Counted from the first letter of the stretch, positions 38,119-46,830 are shown. The stretch: 64,000 bases of DNA from Streptomyces sp. NBC_01216 (GCF_035994945.1 NZ_CP108677.1:3410001-3474000), one strand, 5' to 3'. Made by a program: numbers and translations. The notes: generated by a model from the letters alone, not told the origin.

Positions 38119-39504
38119 CTAGGCGAGCCACTTCCTGACGGACTTTTCTTGCGTCTGAGTCAGGGGCACCACGCCTCGGATTCTTTTGAGAGTTCCTTCG
38201 GCGTATGTGTCACGAATCTCATCCGCCGTGAGCGGTCCCGTGAGCTTTCGCGAGAAGAGTAGTGACTTGGCGATGTAATCGAGATGCGATCGGGCCACAG
38301 GATTCTCTTCACTGTTTAGCTCGCGGGCTCGCAGCACCAATTCATTAATTCGACCCATCCTGCTCAGCGTCTGATCCCCCCAATCTAGGGACTGAGACGC
38401 CTCTGCAAGCTGGCTGTAAGCAGCTTGCAGAGAATCTCGCGGAATGAGAGGCAGCCCCCGGTCTACCTGCTTCAAAGCCAGAGCCGACTTAGGGATTCCG
38501 GGCTCGGACCTCGCATCTGCTGCGATTGCCGAGGCATCGAAGTCTCTTGGAAGTACATAGGACGGAGGTTCTGCACTTACCCTGGCATCTGGGGCCGAAG
38601 CTTCAAGGAGCGACTTAAACGAGCCGAAGCCGAGCCATCCATGACTGACCTCTTGGCCAAACTCCCGCGCCAATTCCCAGGCGAGGCTGGCGAGGTCAAT
38701 TGGCCGTTGCAGGCTCTCGACCCGGTCGCGAAGGTGCTGCATCGCAGCATCACGCACGACAGCCTGACCAGTTGCTGACAGCTTTCCCTCCCCACCGCTT
38801 GACTCATCCCGTTCGGGATTCAGACTCTCGCTCGAGATGCTGTCCAGAGCATCTCGGAGGTCCTGGGCGATGTCATCTACCGCCGCCAACAAGTCGGCCA
38901 TGCGCCGACTCAATGTTTCAACAAGGGCTGGCGGCGTGCTTCCAGGTTTGTACGTATCCTCGTGGGTCAGCTCTCCCCAACCGTCCTGCAGGAGAGTCCG
39001 TACCTGAAGTTCACAAGTCACAACCTTGCGCTTCAGTCCGTATGGCACAGACGTGCATAGATTAATGTGAATAGCACGGTATCCACTTTCCTTCGGGCTC
39101 TTAAGGTAATCCCGATAGGAATCCTCCTCTTGTCCCAGTACAGGCTCCGTGCCATCCTTGTACACATCCAGAGAGCGCATGATCTCCATGACTCTCTGAA
39201 CGTCGGACTTATTGTTGCAAGTCACTCGGATCCCGACCAAGTCATCGACTACGATTGGGATGTCGTCAAGGGATTTGACTCGGTCGCGATACTTCGGAAG
39301 TTCGAGCTTTCGCCACACCCTCTCGCGACTCTTCACTCGACCGCCGGAGACTTTTACTCGAATTCTTTCGAGTTCGGGGAGTTCTTCGTCCAGCTGCTCG
39401 TTCAATGCTCTGATGGATGCATCTCTTGCAGGCTCAAGAAACTTGCGCGAGTACTCTTCATACCAGGCCCGAAATTCGTCATACGTGAACGAGAAGTCCC
39501 CCAC
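38119..39504 (-). CDS. RelA/SpoT-domain (alarmone synthetase-like) protein with unknown C-terminal half
   Basis: 461 aa with the GTG at 39504 (VGDFSFTYDEF), which has GGAG 9 nt upstream. The frame extends to a TTG at 39582 without a ribosome site. Residues about 15-215 form a (p)ppGpp-synthetase-type nucleotidyltransferase: GGRVKSRERVWRKLE, DDLVGIRV (metal Asp), ESGYRAIHINL (G-loop Tyr), CELQVRT (catalytic Glu) and WGELTHEDTYK. The hydrolase HD domain and the TGS/ACT tail of long Rel proteins are absent. The C-terminal 240 residues are helical and unrecognised. Key residues look intact. It could make (p)ppGpp or, like toxic small alarmone synthetases, act as a toxin or phage-defence effector. 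AT-rich codons indicate recent transfer. Confidence 0.82.
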   Translation of the reverse strand: MGDFSFTYDEFRAWYEEYSRKFLEPARDASIRALNEQLDEELPELERIRVKVSGGRVKSRERVWRKLELPKYRDRVKSLDDIPIVVDDLVGIRVTCNNKSDVQRVMEIMRSLDVYKDGTEPVLGQEEDSYRDYLKSPKESGYRAIHINLCTSVPYGLKRKVVTCELQVRTLLQDGWGELTHEDTYKPGSTPPALVETLSRRMADLLAAVDDIAQDLRDALDSISSESLNPERDESSGGEGKLSATGQAVVRDAAMQHLRDRVESLQRPIDLASLAWELAREFGQEVSHGWLGFGSFKSLLEASAPDARVSAEPPSYVLPRDFDASAIAADARSEPGIPKSALALKQVDRGLPLIPRDSLQAAYSQLAEASQSLDWGDQTLSRMGRINELVLRARELNSEENPVARSHLDYIAKSLLFSRKLTGPLTADEIRDTYAEGTLKRIRGVVPLTQTQEKSVRKWLA

Positions 39505-39688
39505 GAAACACACTCCAGATCTAGATTCCACACGAGAAATGGCGTCGCCTTCGTGCAGTTCCTTGCCAGGAAGCTGAGCCAACGTGATATGGCGTCAGGA
39601 TAGGCCACACGTGTGGTGCAGGTGAGTGGTTCATCGGAGACTGGCCCCGATCGGTGGTGAGTGCAAACCTCGCGTGATCGATCAGCGG

Positions 39689-40591
39689 TCAGCGGAGCTG
39701 AGCGGTCGCTTCGGTGGCAATGGCCTCGAAGGCGGTCTGGTCGGCAGCGAAGTCCGAGTCGGGGATCGGCCAGTGGATGACGAGCTCGGTGAAGCCGAGT
39801 TCTTGGTGGCGGCCGGCGAAGTCGACGAAGGCGTCCACAGACTCCAGTGGTCGGCCCCGGTCCGGGGTGAAGCCGGTCAGCAGGATCTTGTCGAGCTCGG
39901 CCACGTCCCGGCCGGACTCGGCGCACGCCTTGGCGAGCTTCTCGACCTGGCCGCGCAGGGCCGCCACTGACTGCTCCGGGGTCCCCTCCTCGTACAACTT
40001 CGGGTCGCCCGTCGTCACCCACGCCTGCCCGTGGCGCGCGGCGAGCTTCAGCCCGCGCGGCCCGGTCGCCGCGACCGCGAACGGCAGCCGCGGGCGCTGG
40101 ACACAGCCTGGGATGATCCGCGCCTCCTCCGCCGTGTAGAAGTCGCCCTTCTGCGAGACCGCGCCCTCGGTGAGCAGCCGGTCGAGCAGCGGCACGAACT
40201 CGCCAAACCGGTCCGCCCGCTCCCTCGGCGTCCACGCCTCCTGCCCGAGCGCGGTCGCGTCGAAGCCGTTGCCGCCAGCGCCGATGCCGAGGGTGATCCG
40301 CCCGCCGGAGATGTCGTCGAGCGAGATGAGTTCCTTGGCGAGCGTCACTGGGTGCCTGAAATTAGGCGACGTGACGAGGGTGCCCAGGCGCAGGCGGTCC
40401 GTGGCCGTGGCGGCGGCGGTAAGGGTGGGCAGGGCGCCGAACCAGGGGCCGTCGCGGAAGCTGCGCCAGGAGAGGTGGTCGTAGGTGTACGCGGCGTGGA
40501 AGCCGAGCTCCTCGGCACGCTGCCACTTCGCGCGGCCTCCCTCGTGCCAGCGGTCGACGGGAAGGATCACGGTGCTCAAGCGCAGGCTCAT
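39689..40591 (-). CDS. intact LLM-class F420-type oxidoreductase carried by the element
   Basis: 300 aa from the ATG at 40591. Luciferase-like TIM barrel: [67 protein letters not shown], and [27 protein letters not shown]. It is the same family as, and closely similar along its length to, the host gene split at 36886-37100 / 57562-58234. Across the ten codons spanning the crossover point, eight differ from the host by synonymous third-base changes, including CCT, AAT and CCA. It probably replaces the function lost by insertion. The reaction substrate is unknown. Confidence 0.9.
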   Translation of the reverse strand: MSLRLSTVILPVDRWHEGGRAKWQRAEELGFHAAYTYDHLSWRSFRDGPWFGALPTLTAAATATDRLRLGTLVTSPNFRHPVTLAKELISLDDISGGRITLGIGAGGNGFDATALGQEAWTPRERADRFGEFVPLLDRLLTEGAVSQKGDFYTAEEARIIPGCVQRPRLPFAVAATGPRGLKLAARHGQAWVTTGDPKLYEEGTPEQSVAALRGQVEKLAKACAESGRDVAELDKILLTGFTPDRGRPLESVDAFVDFAGRHQELGFTELVIHWPIPDSDFAADQTAFEAIATEATAQLR

Positions 40592-40746
40592 GCCACCGAG
40601 CCTACGTCGGACTCAGGGGTGTTCCCGTGTGACTCCGGAGTGTGACGTCCTCGCGCTGCGGCGATCCAGTCTGGTGCGAGGTGGGCGGCACCCGACGGAG
40701 CCGTCTCAGTGTGGCGGCCGGGCCCGCCGATCACCCTGGTGCCGGC

Positions 40747-41226
40747 TCATTGCGCAGCGGTGACCGACCATCCACAGCGGGAGAAGGACGGGCCTTCGTC
40801 CTGGTACGCCGCCAGGGCCTGTGTGGAGGTCGGGAACGCGGGGGTGGGCAGGCGGTTCGCGGCGACCCACTCGGCCGTCAGGTGCTTGTCCGGCTCGGTG
40901 TTCGTCAGTTCACCGGTCCACGTGTCGGTGGCGAAGATGAAGAGGACGAACTGCCCGGCCTGGTCCCAGCCCTGTTCGACGTGGATGACGTGGACGAGGG
41001 CGAGATCCGCCGGGTCGACGAGCAGGCCGGTCTCCTCCTTGAGTTCGCGGGCGGCAGCCTCGTCGAGGGCTTCGCCGGGTTCGGCCTTGCCACCGGGGAG
41101 GGTCCAGGCCGGCTGCGGGGACCAGTTGCGGGCTCCGTAGAGCACGGCGGCGATCGTGTCGGCGTCCTTGTCATGGACGATCACGCAGACTGCGTTGCGG
41201 CTGTTCATCACGCTGGTGTTGATCAC
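40747..41226 (-). CDS. Nudix hydrolase
   Basis: 159 aa from the ATG at 41226; an ATG at 41208 is an alternative. A complete Nudix box GKAEPGEALDEAAARELKEETGL fits GX5EX7REUXEEXGU, so it should be active. The surrounding fold (AVCVIVHD, ARNWSPQPAWTLPGG, FATDTWTGEL, AEWVAANRLP) is that of small nucleotide-diphosphate hydrolases. It lies in the element between the LLM gene and the FkbM gene. The 18-bp tandem repeat lies just upstream of its start. Confidence 0.88.
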   Translation of the reverse strand: MINTSVMNSRNAVCVIVHDKDADTIAAVLYGARNWSPQPAWTLPGGKAEPGEALDEAAARELKEETGLLVDPADLALVHVIHVEQGWDQAGQFVLFIFATDTWTGELTNTEPDKHLTAEWVAANRLPTPAFPTSTQALAAYQDEGPSFSRCGWSVTAAQ

Positions 41227-41280
41227 GTGCCCACTCCTCGTCGACGTGCCGGAAGGTGTCGATGGTCCTGGCGGGCGGCT

Positions 41281-41352
41281 CGGACCGGCCGGGCCGCTCG
41301 GACCGGCCGGGCCGCTCGGACCGGCCGGGCCGCTCGGACCGGCCGGGCCGCT
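41281..41352. repeat. 18-bp tandem repeat, four perfect copies
   Basis: CGGACCGGCCGGGCCGCT repeated at 41281, 41299, 41317 and 41335 without a mismatch. It fills the gap between the start of the Nudix gene and the end of the FkbM gene. Each unit contains the palindrome CCGGCCGG. It probably arises by slippage and may act as a structured terminator for the FkbM transcript; no spacer pattern, so not CRISPR. Confidence 0.9.
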
Positions 41353-41371
41353 CGAAATGTGGGGCTGCTGC

Positions 41372-42289
41372 TCAGCGCCCGAGCATGAGGCGGTCGGCGT
41401 TGGTGCGGGAGAAGACCAGGTCGGTCATGTGCTTCGGGGTTTCGGTGCACCGGATCGGCGGCTGTGGTCGGCGCATGGCCCGGGGGTAGGTGGCCGGGTC
41501 GTAGTCGTTGGTGAGCGTGTACGCGTGGAAGCCGTGCTCGTGCAGGGTGTCGATGATGTCGGCGGCACTCTCGCCCTGCTTGGCCAGCAGCTTTGGGGTG
41601 ACTTCCACGACGAGTTCCGCGTCGTTGCGCAGGTACGTGAGCGCGGGTACCAGTCCGCGGATGGCTGCTGCTTCGGCGCCTTCCACGTCGATCTTGATGA
41701 CGCGGGTGGTGGCGAGCTCGGCCCCGCTGACCAGGTCGGCCAGGGGTGCGGTCGGCACGTCGAAGGCAGTGTGGACGTGGCGGGGCCGGACGGCGGTGGT
41801 GTGACCGAGGTTGGTGGGGTCCTCCAGGTACAGGGTCAGGGTGCCGTGGGTGTCGGAGGCGGCGGAGCGGACGGCCCGGATGTTGGTTCGGTGGTTGGCG
41901 GTGGCCGCGGTGGCCAAGTCGTCGTGGAACTGCGGGGAGGGCTCGATGGCGACGACGTGGCCGTGGGGGCCGACGGCGAGGGAGGCAAGAAGGCTGAAGG
42001 CGCCCCGGTGGGCTCCGACGTCGATGAAGGTGTCCCCGGGGCGGAGCCGGTCGCGCAGGAAGGCGCTCAGGTTCGGTTCCCACTCGCCGAACAGGTACTG
42101 GTAGCGCTGGATGACGTCGCTGGTGGTGACGCCGATCTTGTCGCCGGTCCGCAGCCGGACGGTGGTGTGGATGGGGTGGGTTCGCAGGTGCTCGTCGAGG
42201 AAGCTGTCGACGAGCCGGGCCTTGCCCACGGTGCCGGGGGCGTGGCGGACGTAGGCCCGCAGGCTCCGGGCGAGTGCGGAGGTGGACAC
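41372..42289 (-). CDS. FkbM family methyltransferase
   Basis: 305 aa. The GTG at 42289 (VSTSALARSL) follows AAGGAG. The SAM-binding Rossmann core begins FIDVGAHRGAFSLLASL, with VVAIEPSPQFHDDL, SAASDTHGTLTLY and the FkbM hallmark VIKIDVEGAEAAAIRGL. FkbM enzymes O-methylate sugars or polyketide hydroxyls. It sits by a four-gene glycosyltransferase operon, so methylation of a glycan is plausible. It is divergent from the small kinase gene. Confidence 0.92.
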   Translation of the reverse strand: MSTSALARSLRAYVRHAPGTVGKARLVDSFLDEHLRTHPIHTTVRLRTGDKIGVTTSDVIQRYQYLFGEWEPNLSAFLRDRLRPGDTFIDVGAHRGAFSLLASLAVGPHGHVVAIEPSPQFHDDLATAATANHRTNIRAVRSAASDTHGTLTLYLEDPTNLGHTTAVRPRHVHTAFDVPTAPLADLVSGAELATTRVIKIDVEGAEAAAIRGLVPALTYLRNDAELVVEVTPKLLAKQGESAADIIDTLHEHGFHAYTLTNDYDPATYPRAMRRPQPPIRCTETPKHMTDLVFSRTNADRLMLGR

Positions 42290-42391
42290 GAGCGGCTCCT
42301 TCGGGTGGTGGTGATGAGGAACGGGGGCCTGGGCCGGCCGGCGGTGGCAGACTGGCCAGGAGAACGCTTGTGGTGTTGAGGGGAGTTGGCG

Positions 42392-42892
42392 GTGGCCGAG
42401 CGCACTCCGGTGGTGTTTCTGCTGGTGGGGCTCACCGGTTCGGGGAAGACCACCTATGCCCAGCGGAAGCTGGAGCCCGAGGGTGCCGTGAGGCTGTCGG
42501 TGGACGAGATCGTCTTCGAGCGGCACGGTCGTTACGGCGTCGACTACCCGGAGAACACTTACTTCGAGAAGGAGGCCCCGGTCGTCGCCGAGCTGCACGA
42601 GCGCCTTGCCGAGCTGGTGGCCGAGGGCCGGGATGTGGTGTGGGACCACGGGCTGTGGCCGCGTAAGGACCGCGACGCGATGAAGGAGCTGGTGGAGTCG
42701 GCCGGCGGGCGGTGGCGGCTGCTGTACTTCCCAGTCGGGCGCGATGAGCTGCTGCGTCGGCTGGCGGAGCGCAACGAGCGGGAGGATGCCAACGCGCTCG
42801 TCGTGACGCCGGAGGCCCTGGACGACTTCTTCGCCCGCTTCGAGGCGCCTCAGGGCGAGGGCGAGGAGATCGTGGAGCCGGACTGGCTCTGA
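42392..42892 (+). CDS. small P-loop kinase-like ATPase
   Basis: 166 aa with the GTG at 42392, 6 nt after GGGGAG; a TTG at 42386 is an alternative. Walker A GLTGSGKTT, then an Asp in RLSVDEIVFERHG, a central VVWDHGLWPRKDRDAMKEL segment (probable Walker B and catalytic Asp) and an Arg-rich lid (LLRRLAERNERED). Resembles zeta-toxin/gluconate-kinase-type AAA_33 enzymes that phosphorylate small molecules. The last 43 bases overlap the end of the convergent glycosyltransferase gene at 42850. The substrate may be a sugar nucleotide intermediate, which is inference. Confidence 0.88.
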   Translation: MAERTPVVFLLVGLTGSGKTTYAQRKLEPEGAVRLSVDEIVFERHGRYGVDYPENTYFEKEAPVVAELHERLAELVAEGRDVVWDHGLWPRKDRDAMKELVESAGGRWRLLYFPVGRDELLRRLAERNEREDANALVVTPEALDDFFARFEAPQGEGEEIVEPDWL

Positions 42893-43746
42893 GCCGTGTG
42901 CGGGCGCCAGGTGGTGGCGATCTTGGCGGCTTCGGCTGCCCAGCCATCCGGCAGGCGGTCGAGGGTGACGCGGCGGAAGGCCAGACGGGGATCGGCGACG
43001 TCGATGCGGCCGTTGTGACGGTCGATGTGCTGCAACAGCCGGGACGCCTCGCTGCGGACGGCCGGGGTGTGCTCGGCCCACTCGCCGGAGGTGAACCGGT
43101 CGACTCGCCGGCGCAGGTCGTCCAGGACGCCCGAGCGCCACTTGAAGTGGTGCACGCACGCGAGCGTGTCCGGGTCGGGCTTGTGGCCCGGTGCCCGGTG
43201 GTTGCCGGAGGCCACGGTCACCGAGGAGTGTGCGAGGACGATCTTGCGGGGGTCGCCCTTGAGGAGCCGGCGGGTGAGGTGCCCGCCGAGCGGGAAGGCC
43301 CGGTCCAGTCCGGTTTCCGGGCGCCAGAGGGCCAGGCGGCCGTCGTTCGTGGCGCGGTCGAGCATCAGCCCGCCGATCACCTTGTGCCTGGCGGCCTCGG
43401 CCTGGGCGATCATCTCGGCGAGCGGGGCGGGGTGGGTCTGGAACTCGTCGGAGTCGGCGATCAGGTGCCAGCCGGTCCCGGCCTGCTCGCGCAAGGAGTC
43501 GCGGAGCTGGGTGTTGGTGTGCTCGTGCCACGGTCCGGTGCTGATCCGGGCGGGGACGATGCCGAGGTCGTGGCTGGCCGCGAGGAGCTGGTGTCGCCAG
43601 GCGTCGTGGACGTGGTCGGGGAAGTGGAAGGCGAGGTGGAACCGCTCGATTCCGAGTCGGCGGTAGTGGGCGGTCCAGGCGGCCAGCAGGGCCGGTTCGA
43701 CCGGGCCGACCACCGCGACCAGGGCGGGAGAGACGGGCGTCTTCAT
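42850..43746 (-). CDS. glycosyltransferase family 2-like protein
   Basis: 298 aa. The ATG at 43746 was preferred over 43752 because AAGGA is correctly spaced only for it. The N-terminal VAVVGPVEPALLAAWTAHYRRLGIERFHL and WHLIADSDEFQTHPAPLAEMI (DSDEF metal/sugar-nucleotide motif) are typical of the GT2/GT92-like Glyco_tranf_2_4 group. C-terminal His/Trp-rich block (CVHHFKWRSG). Its start overlaps the previous gene's stop by 4 bases; it is the last gene of a four-gene coupled operon. Confidence 0.85.
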   Translation of the reverse strand: MKTPVSPALVAVVGPVEPALLAAWTAHYRRLGIERFHLAFHFPDHVHDAWRHQLLAASHDLGIVPARISTGPWHEHTNTQLRDSLREQAGTGWHLIADSDEFQTHPAPLAEMIAQAEAARHKVIGGLMLDRATNDGRLALWRPETGLDRAFPLGGHLTRRLLKGDPRKIVLAHSSVTVASGNHRAPGHKPDPDTLACVHHFKWRSGVLDDLRRRVDRFTSGEWAEHTPAVRSEASRLLQHIDRHNGRIDVADPRLAFRRVTLDRLPDGWAAEAAKIATTWRPHTAQSQSGSTISSPSP

Positions 43747-44978
43747 CGGCATTCCTTGGTCAGACGGGTGTAGGCGTCGGTGAGGAAGGCGGCCTGCTCG
43801 GCTGCCGAGTTCATGTCCAGGACCCCGCGCGCTGAAGGCCCCGGGCGGGCGGGCGCGTCGGCTGTGAGGTGGTCCAGCGTCTTGGCGAGGGTGTCCGGAT
43901 CGCCTGCAGGGAAGAGTCGGACCCACGGCTCCCCGGTGAGGCGGGCGGTCAGCTCGGGGTCGTGTGCGGAGACGATCAGCGGGACGCCGAGGCGGGCGGC
44001 GTCCATGACCAGTCCTGATTCCTTGCCCACGCCGGACTTCCGCGCGACAAGGGCCGCGTCGGCAGCGGCGTACACGAGCCGCAGGACCTGGTCGCCGACC
44101 GGGCCGGGCACGGTGTGAAGGCGGACTTTGGGGAGCTGATGCCAGCGTGTGAGGACGGCGTCGTCCAGCGGGGTGCCGCACACCAGGACGTGCAGCGGGG
44201 TGGTGAGGCGGGCGAGGGCGGCGTCGATGGCGGGGATGTCCTTGTACGGCCACCAGCCGCCGACCACGCACACCGCCTTCGCGTCGGCGGGGATGGTGAA
44301 GGCGGTGCGGGCACCGTCTCGTTCGGCGTCGGTCAGCGGGCGCCCGTCGTCGACCGCGAACGCTCGCACCTCACCCAGAAGGCGAGGGAAGGCCGGCGCG
44401 ACCTGATCGCGGACAGCGGTGGTCGGATACAGCGCGATCACCCGTTTCTCGCCCCTGCGGGCGAGTCGGCCCAGCCACCGGACCAGGCGGTCTTCGGTGG
44501 TGACCGCCTCGTGGATGAACCGCAGGTGCGGGGTGCCGCCGAGCAGGGCGGCCACGCCGTGCAGGGCCTCGTTCGCGCTGAGGATCACCACTGCCGAGGC
44601 CCGCGGGGCGAGGCGGCGTGCGGTGCGAAGGCAGGCGGCCTCGGTCAGGCACCGGGCGAGAAGGGTGACCTGGTGCGGGGACCTGCGGACCGCCAGCGGC
44701 CAGCGCCGGGAGGCGAAGATCTGCTGGCCGGCGGCGGAGACCCGTGCTGCCGCCCGCGCGACGGCCAGAAGGATCTTCGCCGCGGGCCCGGCCGGACCGA
44801 CAGCGACCCGGGTACCGGCCCGCACCAGCGGGCCCAGGTCCTCGCTCAGGCCGCCCGGGGCGATGACGAGGCTGTCCGGCCGCGCAGCGGCGAGCGCCGC
44901 TAGCGTGCGCTGGTGGTGTCCGCCGCCCCGGTGCGCGTACGGATCGATCAGCACCAGCGACCCGGCCGCGGTGCTCAT
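43743..44978 (-). CDS. glycosyltransferase, GT4-like
   Basis: 411 aa from the ATG at 44978, overlapping neighbours by 4 bases on both sides. GT-B fold: N-terminal DPYAHRGGGHHQRTLAAL, a linker helix with LRFIHEAVTTEDRL, and the C-terminal nucleotide-sugar domain CVVGGWWPYKDI then GKESGLVMDAARLGVPLIVSAHD, corresponding to the GT4 EX7E region. No signal peptide. Acceptor and donor unknown. Confidence 0.85.
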   Translation of the reverse strand: MSTAAGSLVLIDPYAHRGGGHHQRTLAALAAARPDSLVIAPGGLSEDLGPLVRAGTRVAVGPAGPAAKILLAVARAAARVSAAGQQIFASRRWPLAVRRSPHQVTLLARCLTEAACLRTARRLAPRASAVVILSANEALHGVAALLGGTPHLRFIHEAVTTEDRLVRWLGRLARRGEKRVIALYPTTAVRDQVAPAFPRLLGEVRAFAVDDGRPLTDAERDGARTAFTIPADAKAVCVVGGWWPYKDIPAIDAALARLTTPLHVLVCGTPLDDAVLTRWHQLPKVRLHTVPGPVGDQVLRLVYAAADAALVARKSGVGKESGLVMDAARLGVPLIVSAHDPELTARLTGEPWVRLFPAGDPDTLAKTLDHLTADAPARPGPSARGVLDMNSAAEQAAFLTDAYTRLTKECR

Positions 44979-45679
44979 CCGGTCACCGCCTGCTCGCCGT
45001 GCAGCGTGGTGAAGTGCTCGTACAGCCAGGGCGGGTCGTTGAGCGCCTCGAAGCGCTGCGGGTTGCGGGCGGCGGCCTTGGCGAAGTCGATTCCGTCGCG
45101 GGCGCCGGCCGCCGCGTAGGCGGCGAATTCGCCGTCGCGGCTGGCCGTCCAGGCGGCGATGCGTTCCTGGGCGGAGGCATCGGTCATGCCGTACTCGCTG
45201 CCGCGCGCGAGCATCGCGCACTCGCGGAAGCCCGCCTTCCACGCGTGGAACGGGCTCTGGTTGAACCGCGTGACCCCGGCGGTCTGGCGGCAGAACTCGA
45301 CCCGGCCGGGCAGGGCGGCCAGCACGTCGACGGCCTGGCCCATCTCCCTCAGCGCCGAGCGGCGGATCAGCTTGAGCCCGCCGTAGCCGTAGGTCAGGCC
45401 GTTGACCGGGTTGACCGCCTGCCATACCCGCATCGCCACCCCGTCGGCCAGCGGCTGGACCGCGGCGGTGGGGAACTCGGGGTCGATGGCGAAGTCACCG
45501 TCGGCGAGGAAGAACTGCTCGGTGTCGACCAGCTCGGCGGTGAGCCGGTAGGCGCGTCGCATCCCGCGGACTCCGTGCAGGCGCTTGACGGTGCCGCCCA
45601 GCACCCGGGCGAGGCGGGTGTGCAGACGGTCGGCCAGCGGCTCGTCGTAGGAGAGCTGGACCGCGTCGAAGCCGGTCAC
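44975..45679 (-). CDS. putative glycosyltransferase (GT-A-like)
   Basis: 234 aa from the GTG at 45679, which overlaps the preceding stop (GTGA). VDTEQFFLADGDFAIDPEF holds a DxD-like motif, and NPVNGLTYGYGGLKLIRR resembles the acceptor loop of small GT-A enzymes. The C-terminal half carries FNQSPFHAWKAGFRECAMLARG. The family is not named with confidence; the operon context supports sugar transfer. Confidence 0.7.
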   Translation of the reverse strand: MTGFDAVQLSYDEPLADRLHTRLARVLGGTVKRLHGVRGMRRAYRLTAELVDTEQFFLADGDFAIDPEFPTAAVQPLADGVAMRVWQAVNPVNGLTYGYGGLKLIRRSALREMGQAVDVLAALPGRVEFCRQTAGVTRFNQSPFHAWKAGFRECAMLARGSEYGMTDASAQERIAAWTASRDGEFAAYAAAGARDGIDFAKAAARNPQRFEALNDPPWLYEHFTTLHGEQAVTG

Positions 45680-46830
45680 TTGATCGCCTCCAGGTAGCGG
45701 GCGGCCACCACGGCGGGCGTGAGGTCGGCGGTGGAGGCATACGCGCGCTTGGCGTGCACCAGGTAGAACTCGGCGTCCGTGGCGAGGCGCTCGGTGATCT
45801 GGACGGCCTGCTCGTCGGTGTCGAACAGCAGCTCGTGGTCGATGTGCTCGGCCAGCCAGCCGGTACGCGGGCCGATCACGGGCAGGCCCATCGCCTGGCA
45901 GTCGATCACCGACATGGACCAGGGGCAGCCAGGCCGGAAGGGGGCGATGCCGAAGTGGGCGCCGGCCAGCAGGTTGCGGTAGCGGACGCGGTCGCCTCGG
46001 TCGGAGGCGATGGTGACGCCGTCCGTGGTCGCCAGCTCCTCCAGGTGCCGTTCGGGGCTGGGGTCGAGGCGGATGCGCTCGGGGCTGCGGGTGCCGAACA
46101 GGTCCATCACCGTCAGCCGCACCGGGGCGTCGGCGACGAGGCGGCGGGCGAGACGGGTGAAGCGGGCGGTGCCGTAGTGCCTGTACAGGCGGTGGTTGTA
46201 GATGCCGGTGGCCCTGCCTTCGGGCGGGGTGATGTCGGCCGGGTCACGCACCAGCCGTACGTCCCTGGGGGCGGGGACGATGTGCAGCTTGTCGCCGAGG
46301 TCGACGCCGGTGCGGGCGGCGGCAGCGGTGGTCCAGGAGGCGGCGGTGGAGGAGTGGACCAGGATGCGGTCGCAGGCCGCGAGGCCGGCGGCGAAGGCCA
46401 GCAGCACGCTTCGGCCCAGGCCCCGGTCGTTCATCGCCGGGTCCAGCTCCAGGACGCCGGTGTCGGTGAAGGAGAACGGCAGGTAGTGGCAGTAGCCGGC
46501 GATCAGCGCGTCCACCCCGGCTTCCAGGAGTGCGGCCCGGAGCGCGGGGGCGGCCTCGATCTGGTTGGCCACCACCACCTCGGGCCGCCGGTCGCGGATC
46601 AGGGAGACCAGGGCGTCCATGCCGGGGTCGAAGCGGGCCCGGTACTTGGTGGACGGCGAGGTGGTGGGCGCGAAGTGCACGCGGGGGTCGCCGACCGGGA
46701 CCGGCGAGGCCACGGTCACGTCGGCCCCGGCGTCCGTCAGAGCCGGGGCGAGCATGTCGGCGAAGGTGTAGCCGGAGTCGGCGGACAGCTGACTGGAGTT
46801 GGAGACGTTGAGCAGATACAGCACGAGCAT
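45676..46830 (-). CDS. glycosyltransferase, GT4-like, first gene of operon
   Basis: 384 aa. The ATG at 46830 follows AGGAGG by 8 nt, ruling out an in-frame ATG 33 codons upstream. GT-B fold: N-terminal LYLLNVSNSSQLSADSGYTFADML, central VVVANQIEAAPALR, then YNHRLYRHYGTARF, and the C-terminal FRPGCPWSMSVIDCQAMGLPVIGP donor site. It starts the four-gene operon and is divergent from the XRE regulator, sharing a 143-base promoter region with it. Confidence 0.87.
   Translation of the reverse strand: MLVLYLLNVSNSSQLSADSGYTFADMLAPALTDAGADVTVASPVPVGDPRVHFAPTTSPSTKYRARFDPGMDALVSLIRDRRPEVVVANQIEAAPALRAALLEAGVDALIAGYCHYLPFSFTDTGVLELDPAMNDRGLGRSVLLAFAAGLAACDRILVHSSTAASWTTAAAARTGVDLGDKLHIVPAPRDVRLVRDPADITPPEGRATGIYNHRLYRHYGTARFTRLARRLVADAPVRLTVMDLFGTRSPERIRLDPSPERHLEELATTDGVTIASDRGDRVRYRNLLAGAHFGIAPFRPGCPWSMSVIDCQAMGLPVIGPRTGWLAEHIDHELLFDTDEQAVQITERLATDAEFYLVHAKRAYASTADLTPAVVAARYLEAIK

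Noticed and set aside
38425..39603. Plus-strand frames opposite the RelA/SpoT-domain gene
   Set aside because: They are antisense to a protein with several conserved motifs and have no family resemblance.
41281..41352. Possible CRISPR array or coding repeat
   Set aside because: The repeats are contiguous with no spacers, and neither strand gives a supported protein across them.
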